Source of the DNA: Kondoa malvinella
Taxonomy: Eukaryota; Basidiomycota; Agaricostilbomycetes; Agaricostilbales; Kondoaceae
Direction of reading: 5' to 3'
Length of the DNA stretch: 64,000 nucleotides
Assembly: GCA_039545315.1 (NCBI GenBank)
Contig: BCIM01000014.1
Span: 124,001-188,000 of the forward strand
The first letter of the stretch is position 1. Every line of letters begins with the position of its first letter. Below the pieces are notes generated by a model. It saw only the letters and a list, made by a program, of their open reading frames with translations, searched no databases and had not been told where the DNA came from. Shown piece by piece: positions 36,233 through 47,818 of this stretch. The position numbers and the translations under genes were made by a program.

Positions 36233-37041
36233 ATGGCATCCAAGCAGTTGCGCTGTTCGCCCAAGCTGACCTTTCGGCCGGTATGTCATGCTCTCAGATC
36301 TGTGTATCAGCGCTTATTGACTGCTCAGACGAACAAGAGGCTGCGAAAGTGGCTATTGCGAGCTCGCACTGGCAAGCAATTCTCCAGAATGAGCAACTTC
36401 CCTTCAACTCGGTTAGTGCTACTCTCATCAATCTCGTTTGTGCTGAATGAAGAACAGCAGCTGAACGATGAGAAGAATAGCCATGAATACGATGCGCAAG
36501 ACACGCTTGATTCTGAGCAAGGATCTCTTAATGCTCAACAAAACAGTCCAGGCGAGAGGGTCAAAAAGAAGACCGGCCTTGCGGGCGCTTCATTACCTCG
36601 CTTTCGCAAAGGCAGACCTCTTGCGCCATCAACAGAATTCCAAACCTCCACACCGTCGTATGCCAGCGAGGAACAAGGATGGTTGGACTGGATCGGCAGC
36701 AAGTTCGACGAGGCTGTTCGCAGCTTTGCGCATTGGTACATTGGCTGGATGAAGACGCCTAGAGGTGCTGCTTTAAACGAGTTTTGCTCGACTTGGTATG
36801 GCGCTTTATTGGCTGTTGGAGTTGCTGTAAGTGCGGGAAGTCATATCTACGTCTGCCTTCTGATGCGGTCTAACAGTTTGTCATTGCTGCTTTCCTCGGT
36901 GTGCTCGGCATGTTCCTCTTGATGCTGCCTTTCGAAATTATCGGCTTCACTATTCGTATCGTCCGTTGGCTTCTCGCTGGCAGCCCTGCGGTCAGCGCCG
37001 CGGACGAGAGCGAGAAGGACAAGCTGCTCGATGAGCAATAG
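36233..37041 (+). CDS. Unrecognised membrane protein with two C-terminal helices
   Basis: The ATG at 36233 gives MASKQLRCSPKLTFRP, joined over an intron to TNKRLRKWLLRARTGKQFSR. A second intron removes a stretch that would otherwise look coding. The basic N-terminus is followed by a Gln/Asn/Ser-rich linker. A segment EEQGWLDWIGSKFDEAVRSF, probably amphipathic, comes next. Two hydrophobic stretches follow, STWYGALLAVGVAFVIAAFL and GMFLLMLPFEIIGF, separated by few residues, then an acidic tail ending LLDEQ at 37041. The last intron lies in the first membrane segment. About 220 residues. No family assigned. It is divergent from the HNH-like gene, 167 bases apart. Confidence 0.6.
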
Positions 37042-38196
37042 GTCTCTTGAGATGTATATAGCTGATACAAGATCGTTTGTGAATCGCAGGCTGTACACTG
37101 TATGTATTTCAAATTTCGTACTTCCGTTACTTCCTTCAATGTTATGTTGCTCTGCTCAGCTCGGTTCCACGTTTGCCTCTCCTAGACTCAGGCCTTCTGT
37201 AATGCGATGCTCAGCGAAATCGCATGCAAAGCTCAAGCCTTCCATCTATTCCGATGCTCAGCGAATTCTTTTGGCATGCGATGAGCTACAAACGGCCGTC
37301 CTATACAGGATGCGCCTCCTGCACCTTTGACAGACATCTCAGGCTCTTCTGCAGTTTCGCGCTTCTCTTTCCATCTGCATTGGCATATTAGGACTGTTCC
37401 AGCTATGGCTCCAAGAGCTCACGGTCTTCCTATGCACGATGCTACACCACCTGCACACAGGACAGAGACCTCTTCGCGGGTAGCGAGATCACTGTTCTCT
37501 TGTACAGCAGCGGGCTGAAATCGCGATCAGACTTGTTTTGTGATAAAGATCAAACAGGCTCACTAAAGCAAAGGCAGCGCCAATGAGAGCAGTAAAGACA
37601 AAGACAGAGAAATGCATGATAACACTTGTGCTGGTACAGAACCAAGAGGGGATTAAGCGTAAGAGCGTGAGGTCGCCTTTCCGGGTCGACGCGTGGTCTC
37701 CGCATGCTCAGTAAGCATCTTTGAAGGGCCGAGCTGTCTATCAATAAGCACAAGGCAGGAGCGACAAAGAAGAAGCTCAGGAATGACGCGAAAGGCAATG
37801 TCTTGCGCAAGACTACCAGTTAAAGCTCCGAAAAAATCCAGGCGCAGCCCTCGAAAGGTGGTCACGAGATGGCAAGCATGCTGCCATTGTAGAGACAGCA
37901 AGCAGGGCTCAAGCGAAAAGAGAGAGCAGAGAAGAGATGACAATACAAATAGTTGAGGAACGAAAGACGCGAATTGAAAAAACGAACACGCGACTCTCGA
38001 CCATGACATCGGACGAGAACAGGAAGGAAGTTTACCCAAACGAGTATAATTACCAAACGACTGTTACATATAGGATGCCCAAGCCCAAATGTCCGTATAT
38101 TTTGCTGAACCACGCCCTGATGCGACGTGAGCAATACACTGCTAAGTCATGAAGAGCACTCACAAAGCCGAGAATTGCAATGTACGTCCATAGCGC
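37042..38196. other. 1.15 kb without a supported gene
   Basis: It lies between the membrane protein's stop and the stop of the small secreted gene. Minus-strand ORFs at 37550-37810 and 37653-38039 begin with hydrophobic stretches that could pass for signal peptides. They overlap each other, lack motifs and have no clear splice partners. I call nothing here. Confidence 0.5.
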
Positions 38197-38606
38197 TCAC
38201 GATCTGTCAACGCCAGCTTCCTGCTGTGCTCGCTTTTCCTTCCAGCTGTATGCATAGTAAGTAAGGGCGATGCGCAACTTTGAAGTTGGGCTTACACTGG
38301 AGCACGGTATGCGTTCTTTAGAGCAGGAGCAGCTTTGGCTTCTTCAGCTTCTTCCCGTTTCCATCTGTATCGCCGATCAGTCTTTGTAGTATGAGAGTGT
38401 CTGCCAGCTCACGGATGTCCAATGCAAGCTTTGTTGATGCATGCGACTCCCATCTCTGCACGAGCAGCTAGGTTGCCATTTTTATCCAGGCGCTGGGGCT
38501 GCGAGTGCAAGGAGTCAGTTGTTGCATGACGAATCGACGAACAAAGACTCACAGCGGCAAAGGCGGTACCGACAAGGGTGACGAGGAGGAGTAGAGAGAT
38601 TTGCAT
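38197..38606 (-). CDS. Small secreted peptide precursor
   Basis: Unrecognised. Four exons join in frame to give about 85 residues. The signal peptide MQISLLLLVTLVGTAFAA ends exactly at the first intron. The mature part contains two cysteines (GVACINKACIGHP) and two similar Trp-Lys blocks, PWKREEAEEAKAAPALKNAY and VWKEKRAQQEAGVDRS, each starting right at an exon boundary. Two basic pairs (KR) could be Kex2 sites, so a processed peptide is possible. The Ala/Glu/Lys-rich composition also fits a small helical secreted protein. The stop is at 38197-38199. No pheromone CAAX box is present. Function unknown. Confidence 0.65.
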
Positions 38607-39289
38607 TATGGGATGAGTGCTTGAGCAGTTGAAGGAGTGAGGGATGGGGATGGGAAGAAAGGGAAAAGAGCAAGGAATTTCGCTTTTTGCGACGAGTGGA
38701 GGTCCCGGCCAAGACGCGCTAGCGTATGGCGCTCAATGTAAACCAAATCTGTACTGTAAAGGCCAAAGATCAGAATGCAACAGGCGTGCATGGCCGACTG
38801 ATTTGACAGAAATTAGAAGGATTGGTCAGCTTTCACGGCATAGAGAGCAACTCTTGATCTTGCACTTGGATCTTGTACTTGTTCAACAGCCTGAACAGCC
38901 TTCACTGGCATCAGAGTATCCATAAAAGTCCAGAAAGGTTGAAAGATGCATGACAAGATATGCCAATTTATGACCAGGGCAATTTAAAGACGGGCACAAT
39001 TTCGAGATGTAGTAGATACGTTGTAAATACAATCTTAGCCTTCGCAGAGCCAGATCATGTGCGAGAAGAAAGCAGAACAAGTGATCGGAGACGCTGCCAT
39101 TAGTCAGGGGGATGTCTCGCGTTGGCAAGCATTGCTTCGCAGCATGGACATCAGACAGAGGACACATAGCGACACACATATGCTTCAGAGCGCGTTGCTG
39201 AGAGAGAAGAGCCAAAAACCTTTGTTTTGATTTGCACATTTGTTGATCTCGAACGATATCTTGGACAATTATACCGGCTGACACAGGGC
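38607..39289. other. Divergent intergenic region, no gene seen
   Basis: About 680 bases between the divergent starts of the secreted-peptide gene and KNL1, so both promoters should be here. A 149-residue minus-strand ORF at 38883-39332 runs into the KNL1 coding sequence and shows no motif. Confidence 0.5.
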
Positions 39290-42200
39290 ATGGCAGCTTT
39301 TGGAGACACGCTGTCTCTCTTGAGCCGGCCATTCAAGATGAGACAATCCTTGGGCGGACCTCCAGATTCGCAGAAAGAAAACAACGCTCGACCAAGCAAG
39401 CACAAGCGGGCACAGAGCTCGGGCGGAGAATTGGGTAATCAGCTGTTGCTCAATCAAGGGACAAGAAGAGCTTCAGATGAAGGCAATGCATTGTCACCGC
39501 GAAAGAAGGCTCGCAGAAGTTTGGTGTGTTGTAGCGCTAACCCATAACATCCAGCTCATGCTAGAGTCTGCAGGTACCAGGCCGCTCTATATTGAAGGCC
39601 TCACTTGGTCCAAGCACAAACAATGGACCGCTGTATACGGAAGATGCAACGACATTCAATCTCACCGCAACGCAGAACTATACACAAACGCAGCAATACA
39701 CCGCTACCACAACAATAACGCGCACGCAGGCTGATCCAAATACTTCTGACTTTGATCGGCGCAAGTCTCTGAGCCGCAGGGTGAGCTTTGCGCCAACTGC
39801 TCATCTGAGGTACCTATCCTTTCGCTATTGTTGCGTATGCTGATCTCGCTCCAGAGAATACCAGAAAGACAATCCAGAAGATCGCTCGACTGACTCAACA
39901 TCATCGCCAGCTTCAGAGCCTCAACCTCTGCAACCGCTCATCCCGCCCGCCAAACGCATTTCTTTCGCTCCAGACGCAGAAGAGAGCATGGATATAGCAG
40001 CAGACGAAATCACTTCAGCTTTCCGTATCGCACCTGCCTACCCGTCTCTCGATCATTTGCTGGATGAAGAAGAACCTTCGTTCGCTGATGGGGATGACGA
40101 TATGGATTTAGTCAATCCTTCGGAAGCTACTTCTGCTTTCGCTTCAAATCCGCTTTTGAAAAGACAGATGCAAGACGAAGATACGCTTGAAGAGGAAGAA
40201 GTAGTCAAAGAGCTTCGTAGGGTCGAGTATGAAGTCCCATTAGGTGCTGAAGGTGAAGAGGAGAATGATGTTGAATTTGGGCAGGAGGATACGGGCAGTA
40301 CGATGGAGATGAGCATGGAGGTGGATGACTCAACTGGCGTGATCAGCGATGGCAAGACGAGTCGGCGGATTTCTACTTCTGGCGCGGTAAGGAGGGGTAG
40401 CCTGGCGCCTGGCTTGAAAGCTTTGGCCATGCTTGATGAACCTGAAGAGGAGGAAGAACAAGAAGACTTCCAGGAAGAAGCAATGGAAGAAGAAGAAGAA
40501 GATGATCGTACACAGGATATGGAGGAGACTGCGATTTACAATCAGAACAGCCAAGCCTCCCAGACTCCCCAAGCTCAAGCTCAATCACAGTCAAAGTCAA
40601 AACCTCGCTTCTCTCTTCTACCTGCTATTGCGCAGCCCTCGCCAGCCAAAAGTCCACGAAGACAGTCTCTGGCAGCGCCATTGACTTCCCGCATCCCCTT
40701 ACCTGCCAAGACGCCTGACAGACCAAGACACTCGGTCGCTGCTGCACCTTCATCACTGGCGAGACCTACTTCTGAAGTGTTGGGACGCCTAGAGACTCCC
40801 CCTAAAGTACCGAGACAGTCTCTTCCCGCAACGACTCGCCAAAATAATGATACTGTAGGCTCTGTCAATGTGTTCGAATCTGGCTAATGATGACTAGGGA
40901 TCGGCTTTGCTCTCGTTGGAAGAGTTCTTCAACCTAACCGGCATGCAATTCATGGATGACCTCTTTTCCGCTAAACGCAAGTCGAGTGCGAGGGACGATG
41001 CAGAAGCTACGACTAGTATGTATCATTAAGTTTGGTGGACGATTGCTGATGTGAACTAGTCAAAGCGAAACCTACCTTTGCGGATCAAATGGTTGCGATG
41101 GGATGCCTAGTACACATGCTGGAAATGTACCATTCTGTGAGTCTCTTGCCTGTGCGACAAGATCTAACTCATGCATCGGCAGATGGCTCGCGAATTAAGG
41201 ACAGTAATGAATGAGGACGTTGAGTGGATGGACGATATAGCAGAAAAGGTCGAGCGGGACGTTCAGCCCGTCTTCAAGCGTTACATGGAGGCTGGCGAAG
41301 AAGAGAGAGCTGCTATGGAGGTATGTGCTCTTTATGTAGAATCTGACTTGTCTGATGCCTTGCACAGACCCAATTCAAAATCGCCAAAGCACACTTTAGA
41401 CTGCAATGCCGGAACGAGTGGTATGACTACCGCTACGATGCGCTCGAGAGTGTCAAGCAGACCATCACTGAACATCACGAGGGCATCGTCAAGGTTCGTC
41501 ACGTCTATAGCTCAAGAGATGCACCTAATGTAGGAGACAGGACAAGCAAGTCATCGAAACGACCTTGGAGCAGACAAACAGTGTTCTGCCTGATCTGAAA
41601 AGCCGACAGGACAAGCTTGAGAAGGCACTAGAGATAGAAAGAGCGAGACAGACCGAACTCGATTCTTGTGATCCGGAACACGTGGCGGAGCTGCAAGAAG
41701 CCATCGCGGAACAGAAGTGAGCTTTCCGCGCTATCTTGTCTGCTCTGATTGAGCCGCACTGTACAGTACACAAATCGAAGACTATGCGCGCGAACAGGCG
41801 GAAATCGATGCACAGCTTGAAAGAATGCAATCCAAGGTCAGAGACCTTGAAGCAGAAGAAGCGGAAGCACAACAGGCAATCAATATCGCCCAACAAATAT
41901 GCTCAGCCGCCGGCAACACGACAAAGGAAGAGGTCGGTCGACTGCGAGGTAAGCCAAGTGAGGTCCGATGACGGAATTGTCTAATGCTACGTACGGTAGA
42001 TGAGCTCGAAAGCTTCCAACACCTGCATCGCTGGAAAGTTTTGCAATACAACGCAAGCGAAATCCGACTCTCGCACTGTGAAGAGTTGTGTTTGGTCATG
42101 CGCCTAGTACCCGAAGGCGTGGACCGACTCGAGCTTACTCTGCTACAAGGCAAAGAGACAGACGAGCTCTACCGGATCCTTCGCGACTTCTTCTTTCAGC

Positions 42201-42729
42201 GAATGAAGACGATCATTGAAGGTGAAGAAGGTATATACGATGGGCCAGCTGCTGTGAGTCGGTATGAGCTTACCTTAGGCTTGCCTAAGTTTCTCATTTA
42301 GTCACTAATCAAACATATCACCGCCGCTTGGGCATCATCGCATCGACTCATAGCTGAATTGCTACTTGTCTCTTCACGCTTCCCTGTCAAAGTTCAGCAT
42401 CTGACAAAGAAATCGAGACCGACACCATTCCTTCGAGTCGCCGCAAGACTGCACAGTCGAACTGCTTCTGCAAGCTATAATGTGCTCTTTGAGATATCGG
42501 GCGACGAAATCTTCACGAATGATTTGGACAGCATCGTCGCTGAAATTGGGTGTGCCGCGGAAGTCAAGTTTGGTCAGGTCGAGTACGTTCATCTCTTCGC
42601 GATTTTGCGCGTGCTAAGGATCGCAACAGTCGAGAAGAAGTCGCATATATTGTCAGAGACCGAGTTTCGCATGGTGGACCACGAGCGCTCTTGAAGGCTT
42701 GTCTTGAAGCCGAAGCAAAATATCCCTAA
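39290..42729 (+). CDS. SPC105: Kinetochore scaffold KNL1/Spc105/Spc7
   Basis: KNL1 is the large subunit of the outer-kinetochore KMN network; it binds microtubules, PP1 and checkpoint proteins. The start MAAFGDTLSLLSRPF at 39290 is tentative, as a second Met follows at 39338. The N-terminus holds two PP1-docking motifs known in this family: GRSILKASL (SILK) near 39585 and RRVSFAPTAHLR (RVSF) near 39775. A second copy-like motif, KRISFAPDAEES, lies near 39955. A long acidic disordered region follows, with a Lys/Arg-poor tract near 40440-40510. Then the Spc7 signature LEEFFNLTGMQFMDDLFSAK, a coiled coil (about 41180-42000), and a C-terminal RWD-like region ending VSHGGPRALLKACLEAEAK at the stop 42727-42729. 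About 10 introns. Confidence 0.93.
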
Positions 42730-42819
42730 TCAAACCTTCGCATTGCTGCTGTGTATAACTTGCTATTTATCTTTGGGTTGTTGTAACAATATTATAGCAG
42801 TATATGCACATTTACATAT

Positions 42820-44613
42820 TTATACAGCCCGAATCGCCCTTCGCTTCTCCCTGATTTGCCTCACTATCCATGCTGCTATCGTGCCGGCTGCACCAAGAAC
42901 GACCGAAGCTCGGAAGATGATGGTCACCAATAGTGCTCTTCGTAGACAGGCGTAAAATTCGTTGATCGCTAAACCTGCCTATGAAGTGCACATCGGTGTG
43001 AGATGGTAACCAACAGGCATCACGATCACACTAACCCAATTGACTCTTCGTTCGCTAGGGGCAACAGTAACCCTATTGTCCCATTTTCGAACTAATCTCC
43101 GGTAGCGCCACGAAAAGACAAACAACCAGAAATTGACATCTGGTCCGTCGAATTTAGGCAACATGGATGCCATACTTGGCGCGAGATGCTGAGTCGAAGG
43201 GGGAACATCTGTGCCGAAGATAGAGGAACCGGTACGTGCTCGGCCTGGACGTTTTGGGGTCTGCGCTATCATTGGATAGGTAGCTGGTGACGAGGGAAGG
43301 ACGGCTGGCAGGGACGCATCGGAGGAAGGTTGTTGTGACATGAGCGCTCTGACGGGCAATTCAGCTTGAATTGAATGCACGAAAGGAAAGTTTCGACTTA
43401 CAGCAGATCAAGCGTCATGCCCTGTGAAGGAAGGATGCTCTGGATCAGCGCAAGCCGAAGTCGGAATAAGTCGCTCACCAAAGTCAGACCCCATAACCTC
43501 AAATCAGGCAGTTCTTCGTGATACGATTCCGCCAAGTTGAGCGGCACTTCCGCGATAGGTTCGTTCGGCAGTAGGATGCACCTGTACGTGAACGAAGGGG
43601 TTGAGAGACTAGTGTATGGGCGAAACTAAAATCACGCACCGGAACTTCATGTGGCCGATGAGCAATTTCAAAGCCGAGCGAATCACAGCGTTCTTGGGTG
43701 CGAGTCTTGTTCCCAGATCGATAGAGACATCTCCCCATCGGACATCAGGCACATGTACTGTAAGAAGGGTACATGCAATATCAGTTATGCTGAAATCGCT
43801 GAAACCTTCCTTACATGACGATAAAGGAATGAAGTGCGCTGAAGCTACTTCTGACACTTGCAATTCTGTTGGTGGCCTATCGGGACCCGTATGCAGGAAT
43901 ACTAGCGCTAAATGAGCAATGAACGCACGAGTAAAACGGACGGACCAAAAGGACTCAGAATCATGAGCAGCTTCTTGCCTAGCGAGCTTGTAATCTCGCG
44001 ATCGTCCAATCTTCCGATGGGGATATAGTCCTTCTCAGCTAAATCGATCCCGACTTCCTCATAAGTCTCTCTAAGAGCAGTGAAGTGACTGTTCTCGTCA
44101 TCTGGATCTTGTCTGCCACCAGGGAAAGCGATATGAGCAGACCAACGATCGGAAGCTCTTGATGCGCGTTTAATGTAGAGAATCTCTGGAGCGCCAGATT
44201 TGACCCATAGTTGGTCAAAGAACTGATAGCGAAGGGGATCAACTTGCCGTGTGAGATCGGCCAAATCACATGGACTTACCTGACGGATCTGATCTGGAGC
44301 TGCGAGGGCTGCTCGATCGGTCGATGTAGAAGCTACGTCGGCGTACGTGGGCTGGATAGTAGTTGCAGGCGAGTATGGTTCGGGCGAGGCAGAGCGTGAT
44401 TGACTTGGTGTTGAGATGGAAGGTTTGACGCGAATGACTTTACAGATGCAAAATGAATACATATACACAGACAGAATAGAAGGAGGAAGCACTGAGAGCT
44501 ACGCTTGCACGCTTAACGTGCGGTATGGAAGGGTGACTTCCGATAATGCGAGGCGAATTGGCAGCGACAGAGAGCAAAGCATGCTTGAGTCTTTCGCTCA
44601 TGGGCGCGGCCAT
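42820..44613 (-). CDS. Nudix hydrolase with a C-terminal membrane anchor
   Basis: Nudix enzymes hydrolyse nucleoside-diphosphate-X compounds. The core reads YIKRASRASDRWSAHIAFPG followed by GRQDPDDENSHFTALRETYE and EVGIDL. This is a Nudix box with the spacing seen in CoA/NUDT7-8-type enzymes, with the REx2EEVG catalytic acids intact. The next exons give LSPFALVFLHTGPDRPPTEL and VRWGDVSIDLG. The C-terminal 100 residues, reached by in-frame joins, include NFWLFVFSWRYRRLVRKW and a hydrophobic stretch IIFRASVVLGAAGTIAAWIV before a basic tail to the stop at 42820-42822. That suggests tail anchoring. The start at 44613 (MAAPMSERLKHALLSVAA) fits, but the first splice junction near 44520-44430 is not resolved. 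Prp19 starts 88 bases away, divergent. Substrate is inferred only. Confidence 0.82.
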
Positions 44614-44700
44614 ACTACAATCTTCTTCGACTTGCTGAAGCCGGCACTCTAAAATAGAAGCAAGTTGACGAAATGCGCTTGTTGGCTCGCTGCAACCATC

Positions 44701-46716
44701 ATGTTTTGTGCAAGTAAGGCGTTTTCGGCGCTCTCCTGCATGGCGTAGACGCTGATATGCCGCCTTTACAGTCTCTGGCGTGTCGCCCATCAACCCTGTC
44801 GTGTCAAAAGTGACGGGCCATGTCTATGAAAAAGACTTGATTGAGAAATACATCAGGTCAGTGCAGCGTCTGCGAGGTCTCGGTCTTGTGCTGATGTGTC
44901 CAACTCTTGCCGACAGGGATAACGAAGGCCGTGATCCAATAACGGGCTCGACTTTGACAGAAGACGATTTACTGCCCATTAAAACCTGTAAGCCTCGATA
45001 TTCTGCCTTTTCTACCTCTCTATGCCCTTGCACGGCCTTGTTGTGCACACTCAAGATGATATATTGCCAAAAATTTAAAGACTAGAAGGCTGATTATGAC
45101 CTCGAATGGGGAGAATTTTGGCAACCTTGCCTCTTTTCTCGCCTTCTGACTGGATACACTATTCCAATTCTGAAACACTTTAAATCCTCTCATGATATTC
45201 TACGTTGGTGAAGGGATGCTGATGCACTTTCGGATCGGTTATAGCTCCTTCCGCGCCAACAACCGCACCAAGACCAGCTCAATTCAACTCTATTCCTTCT
45301 CTACTAGCCGGTCTACAGAATGAATGGGATTCTTCTATGCTCGAAGTGTTCGAGCTTCGAAAACAAGCTTCGTCACTTCGGCAAGAACTTTCGCATGCTT
45401 TGTACAAGGAGGACGCAGCCATGCGTGTTTTAGCTCGGATCATGAGAGAAAGGGACGAGGCGAGATCAGCTTTGGCGAGCATAAGGTCTTCAATGGGTCT
45501 GTCGGGTGAAGCTGCGTCTGGATCTGCGCCAGCTGGAGATGTCGAGATGGACACGGATGGACCAGCGAAAGCCAGCCCTCTGCCTGCTGCCATCTCATCT
45601 GCTGTTGATGAAGTTGCCGAGAGGTGCGTGCTTCAACCGGTCTGCGATGAACCTCGCTGAGCAGTCCTCTAAATTCACAGATTATCTTCTGGCCGCAAAG
45701 CCACTCTGAAAAAGGCAGCACCAGCAGGCTACGCATCAATTGATAACCTCAAGTCACTTGCACAAGAAGACACTATTCCTTCTATGCATGGCACTAAACC
45801 GCCAGGCATCTCGTGCCTCGATGTTTCTCAAGATGGTAACCTTACTCTCACTGGCGGCATGGACAAGAATGTCCTTGTATACCAGCGCAGCACCAAAAAG
45901 ACTCTTGCTACACTCAAAGGTCACAAGGAGAAGGTCACTTCAGCAGTCTTCGTCGGCTCAGCACCGGAAGGCGACGACCTACCTTACCTTATCGCCTCTT
46001 CTTCAGCAGACAAGACCATCCGTCTCTGGTCAACAGACACTTCTGCAAAAGCCAAAGCATCTTACGCAACCAAATCAACCATCTCTTCTCATTCTGCCGA
46101 AGTCAATGCGCTGGTCGTCCACCCCTGCAACACCCTTCTCGCTTCGGCTGGCGCCGATGGCTGGGCTTTCCACGATATCACCGATCCCGCTAAGCCCACC
46201 ACGATCTGCACCGTAGCTCTACCCGACAGCGCAGCAGCTACTTCGATCGATTTCCACCCAGATGGCAAGATTGTCGGCGTCGGCGCAGATAATGGCAAAA
46301 TCTACGTCTACAATGTCCAAGGCACTGATCTCGCAGCTACTTTTGAAGACGCAAACTCTATCGGCCCAGTCACTTCGCTCTCCTTCTCGGAAAACGGCTA
46401 CATTCTCGCTTCTGCTGCTGGCAACGCTGCTTGCGTTTGGGATCTGCGAAAAGAAAAGAGCATCGCCTCTCTACCAGGTGGTGAGGGTGATTCAGCAAAG
46501 GTCGTCAGTGTTGCTTGGGATGTCCGAGCGCAATATCTGGTTGCAGCTGGATCGTCTGTCAAGGTGTGGCAGCATAAGGTGTGGGACGCACCGCTTGTAA
46601 TTCTTGAGGAGAACGCAAGTGATTTGATGGGTGCCAAGTGGGCAAAACAATGTCAAGAGTTGGTTGTCGCTGGGCTGGACAGAACGATTAGGGTCTTTGC
46701 GCCAAAGGCTGTGTAA
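44701..46716 (+). CDS. PRP19: Prp19, U-box E3 ligase and WD40 protein of the spliceosomal NineTeen complex
   Basis: Prp19 activates the spliceosome and also acts in DNA repair. The first exon is only 13 bases (44701-44713). Joined over the intron 44714-44771 it gives MFCAISGVSPINPVVSKVTG, then HVYEKDLIEKYI, the U-box start. The U-box continues with DNEGRDPITGSTLTEDDLLP. A 257-base intron (about 44988-45244) follows. The coiled-coil tetramerisation region (LEVFELRKQASSLRQELSHA) comes next, then the WD40 propeller with LATLKGHKEKVTSAVFVG, SSSADKTIRLWSTD and LARTIRVFAPKAV-like last blade ending at 46714-46716. About 520 residues, normal. The long intron is an outlier here and holds an internal stem. 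Confidence 0.96.
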
Positions 46717-47818
46717 AATTTGCTAGCTAGCGGGAATGAATGACAATGTATTGCTTCTAGTATGCGTGCTATGTACAAGGAAAGACCTGCCTCAGCCTGG
46801 AACACGCGGCAAAGTCTTGAAACCAGCATTGCGACCAGTCATCACCAGCAGTGTCAGAGAGTGTAGGATGAACCCCTGCTGACCTCGAACCGCTACCGTC
46901 TGACGTGCGGAAGGTGTAACCAGTCCACAATCCAGTGCGATAGCGCATCACGGCTTTTGACTGTCTTGCTCATACGGAATAGACATCGTGCCATACCACC
47001 ACAGACTTGCATACTTTCGAGCCAAGAAGGAAAAGAGGAAAGCTTGCTCAATCACCTCCTCGCCTCTGCCCCTTGTTAGAGCCGCTTGAACAGGGCAATC
47101 CGCAAAACTGATGAGGCGCCGACCTATAGACCAGGATATTCTCCCAAGCATCCCAGACCAGGCGTGACGCACATCCCAGCAAAGGAGCGGCGAATCGACC
47201 AGACAAAGCAAGAAGACTCGAGCCGGTCCCCTACACACATTCCCAGATATTTTGGATCAGTCATAGAGCTGCGGACCAGAGGCAGAGGGTCGTAGAATTG
47301 GATTGGACTCGGAACAGGTTGTCTTGAGAGAAGCCTTCTCCTGCTTCCTACCAGAGGCAAAAGTATACGGCACAAGTCTTTGAGCTCAGATCTTTTGATC
47401 TTTGTTCTTTACAGACGAGAGCATCGTTCTAAGGCGCATAGGCGCAGAAGGAGGTAAAGAAAGCACCGTGACGAGATGATGCAGCACGAGAGAGAGCTGG
47501 AATGCTCTGTAGGTAGTGCTGGCGCGATGCTACAATTGAAGATCAGCCTGTGTAGCATGCTTGGTGTGCCAGTGCACCTACTCGAGACAGCAATGGTGGT
47601 CTTGCGGAAAGCGTGTGTTATGCGCCCACGTAAAAAGGCTAGGCAATTGCAAGGACTGCGCCAGTACTGTGCCCAATCAGCAGTACATCATAGACGGGCT
47701 ACTTTACGTCCGAAAGGTGACATTTCATTGCAAACATCCACGAAAGACCTTAAAGCCTTGGACGGTCTCTTGCTCATATCAGTACCATCCCAGCTGTGCT
47801 TCATATCTCTCTGCCCCG
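46717..47818. other. 1.1 kb without a supported gene
   Basis: It lies between the Prp19 stop and the stop of the disordered protein, two convergent genes. The ORFs seen (60-181 residues) conflict between strands and have no motif; the 181-residue plus ORF from 47476 runs antisense into the next gene. A GGTTCGA-like box on the minus strand near 46884 has no tRNA cloverleaf around it. Confidence 0.5.

Noticed and set aside
37550..38039. Two overlapping minus-strand ORFs with hydrophobic starts
   Set aside because: They use different frames over the same bases, show no further protein features and lack clear exon structure.
38883..39332. 149-residue minus-strand ORF
   Set aside because: It overlaps the KNL1 start region and has no motif or splice partner.
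44988..45244. Box C/D snoRNA in the long PRP19 intron
   Set aside because: GATGAT and CTGA elements occur, but there is no full RTGATGA box and no terminal stem.
46860..46960. GGTTCGA-like box B on the minus strand suggesting a tRNA
   Set aside because: No complementary acceptor, D or anticodon stems could be drawn around it.
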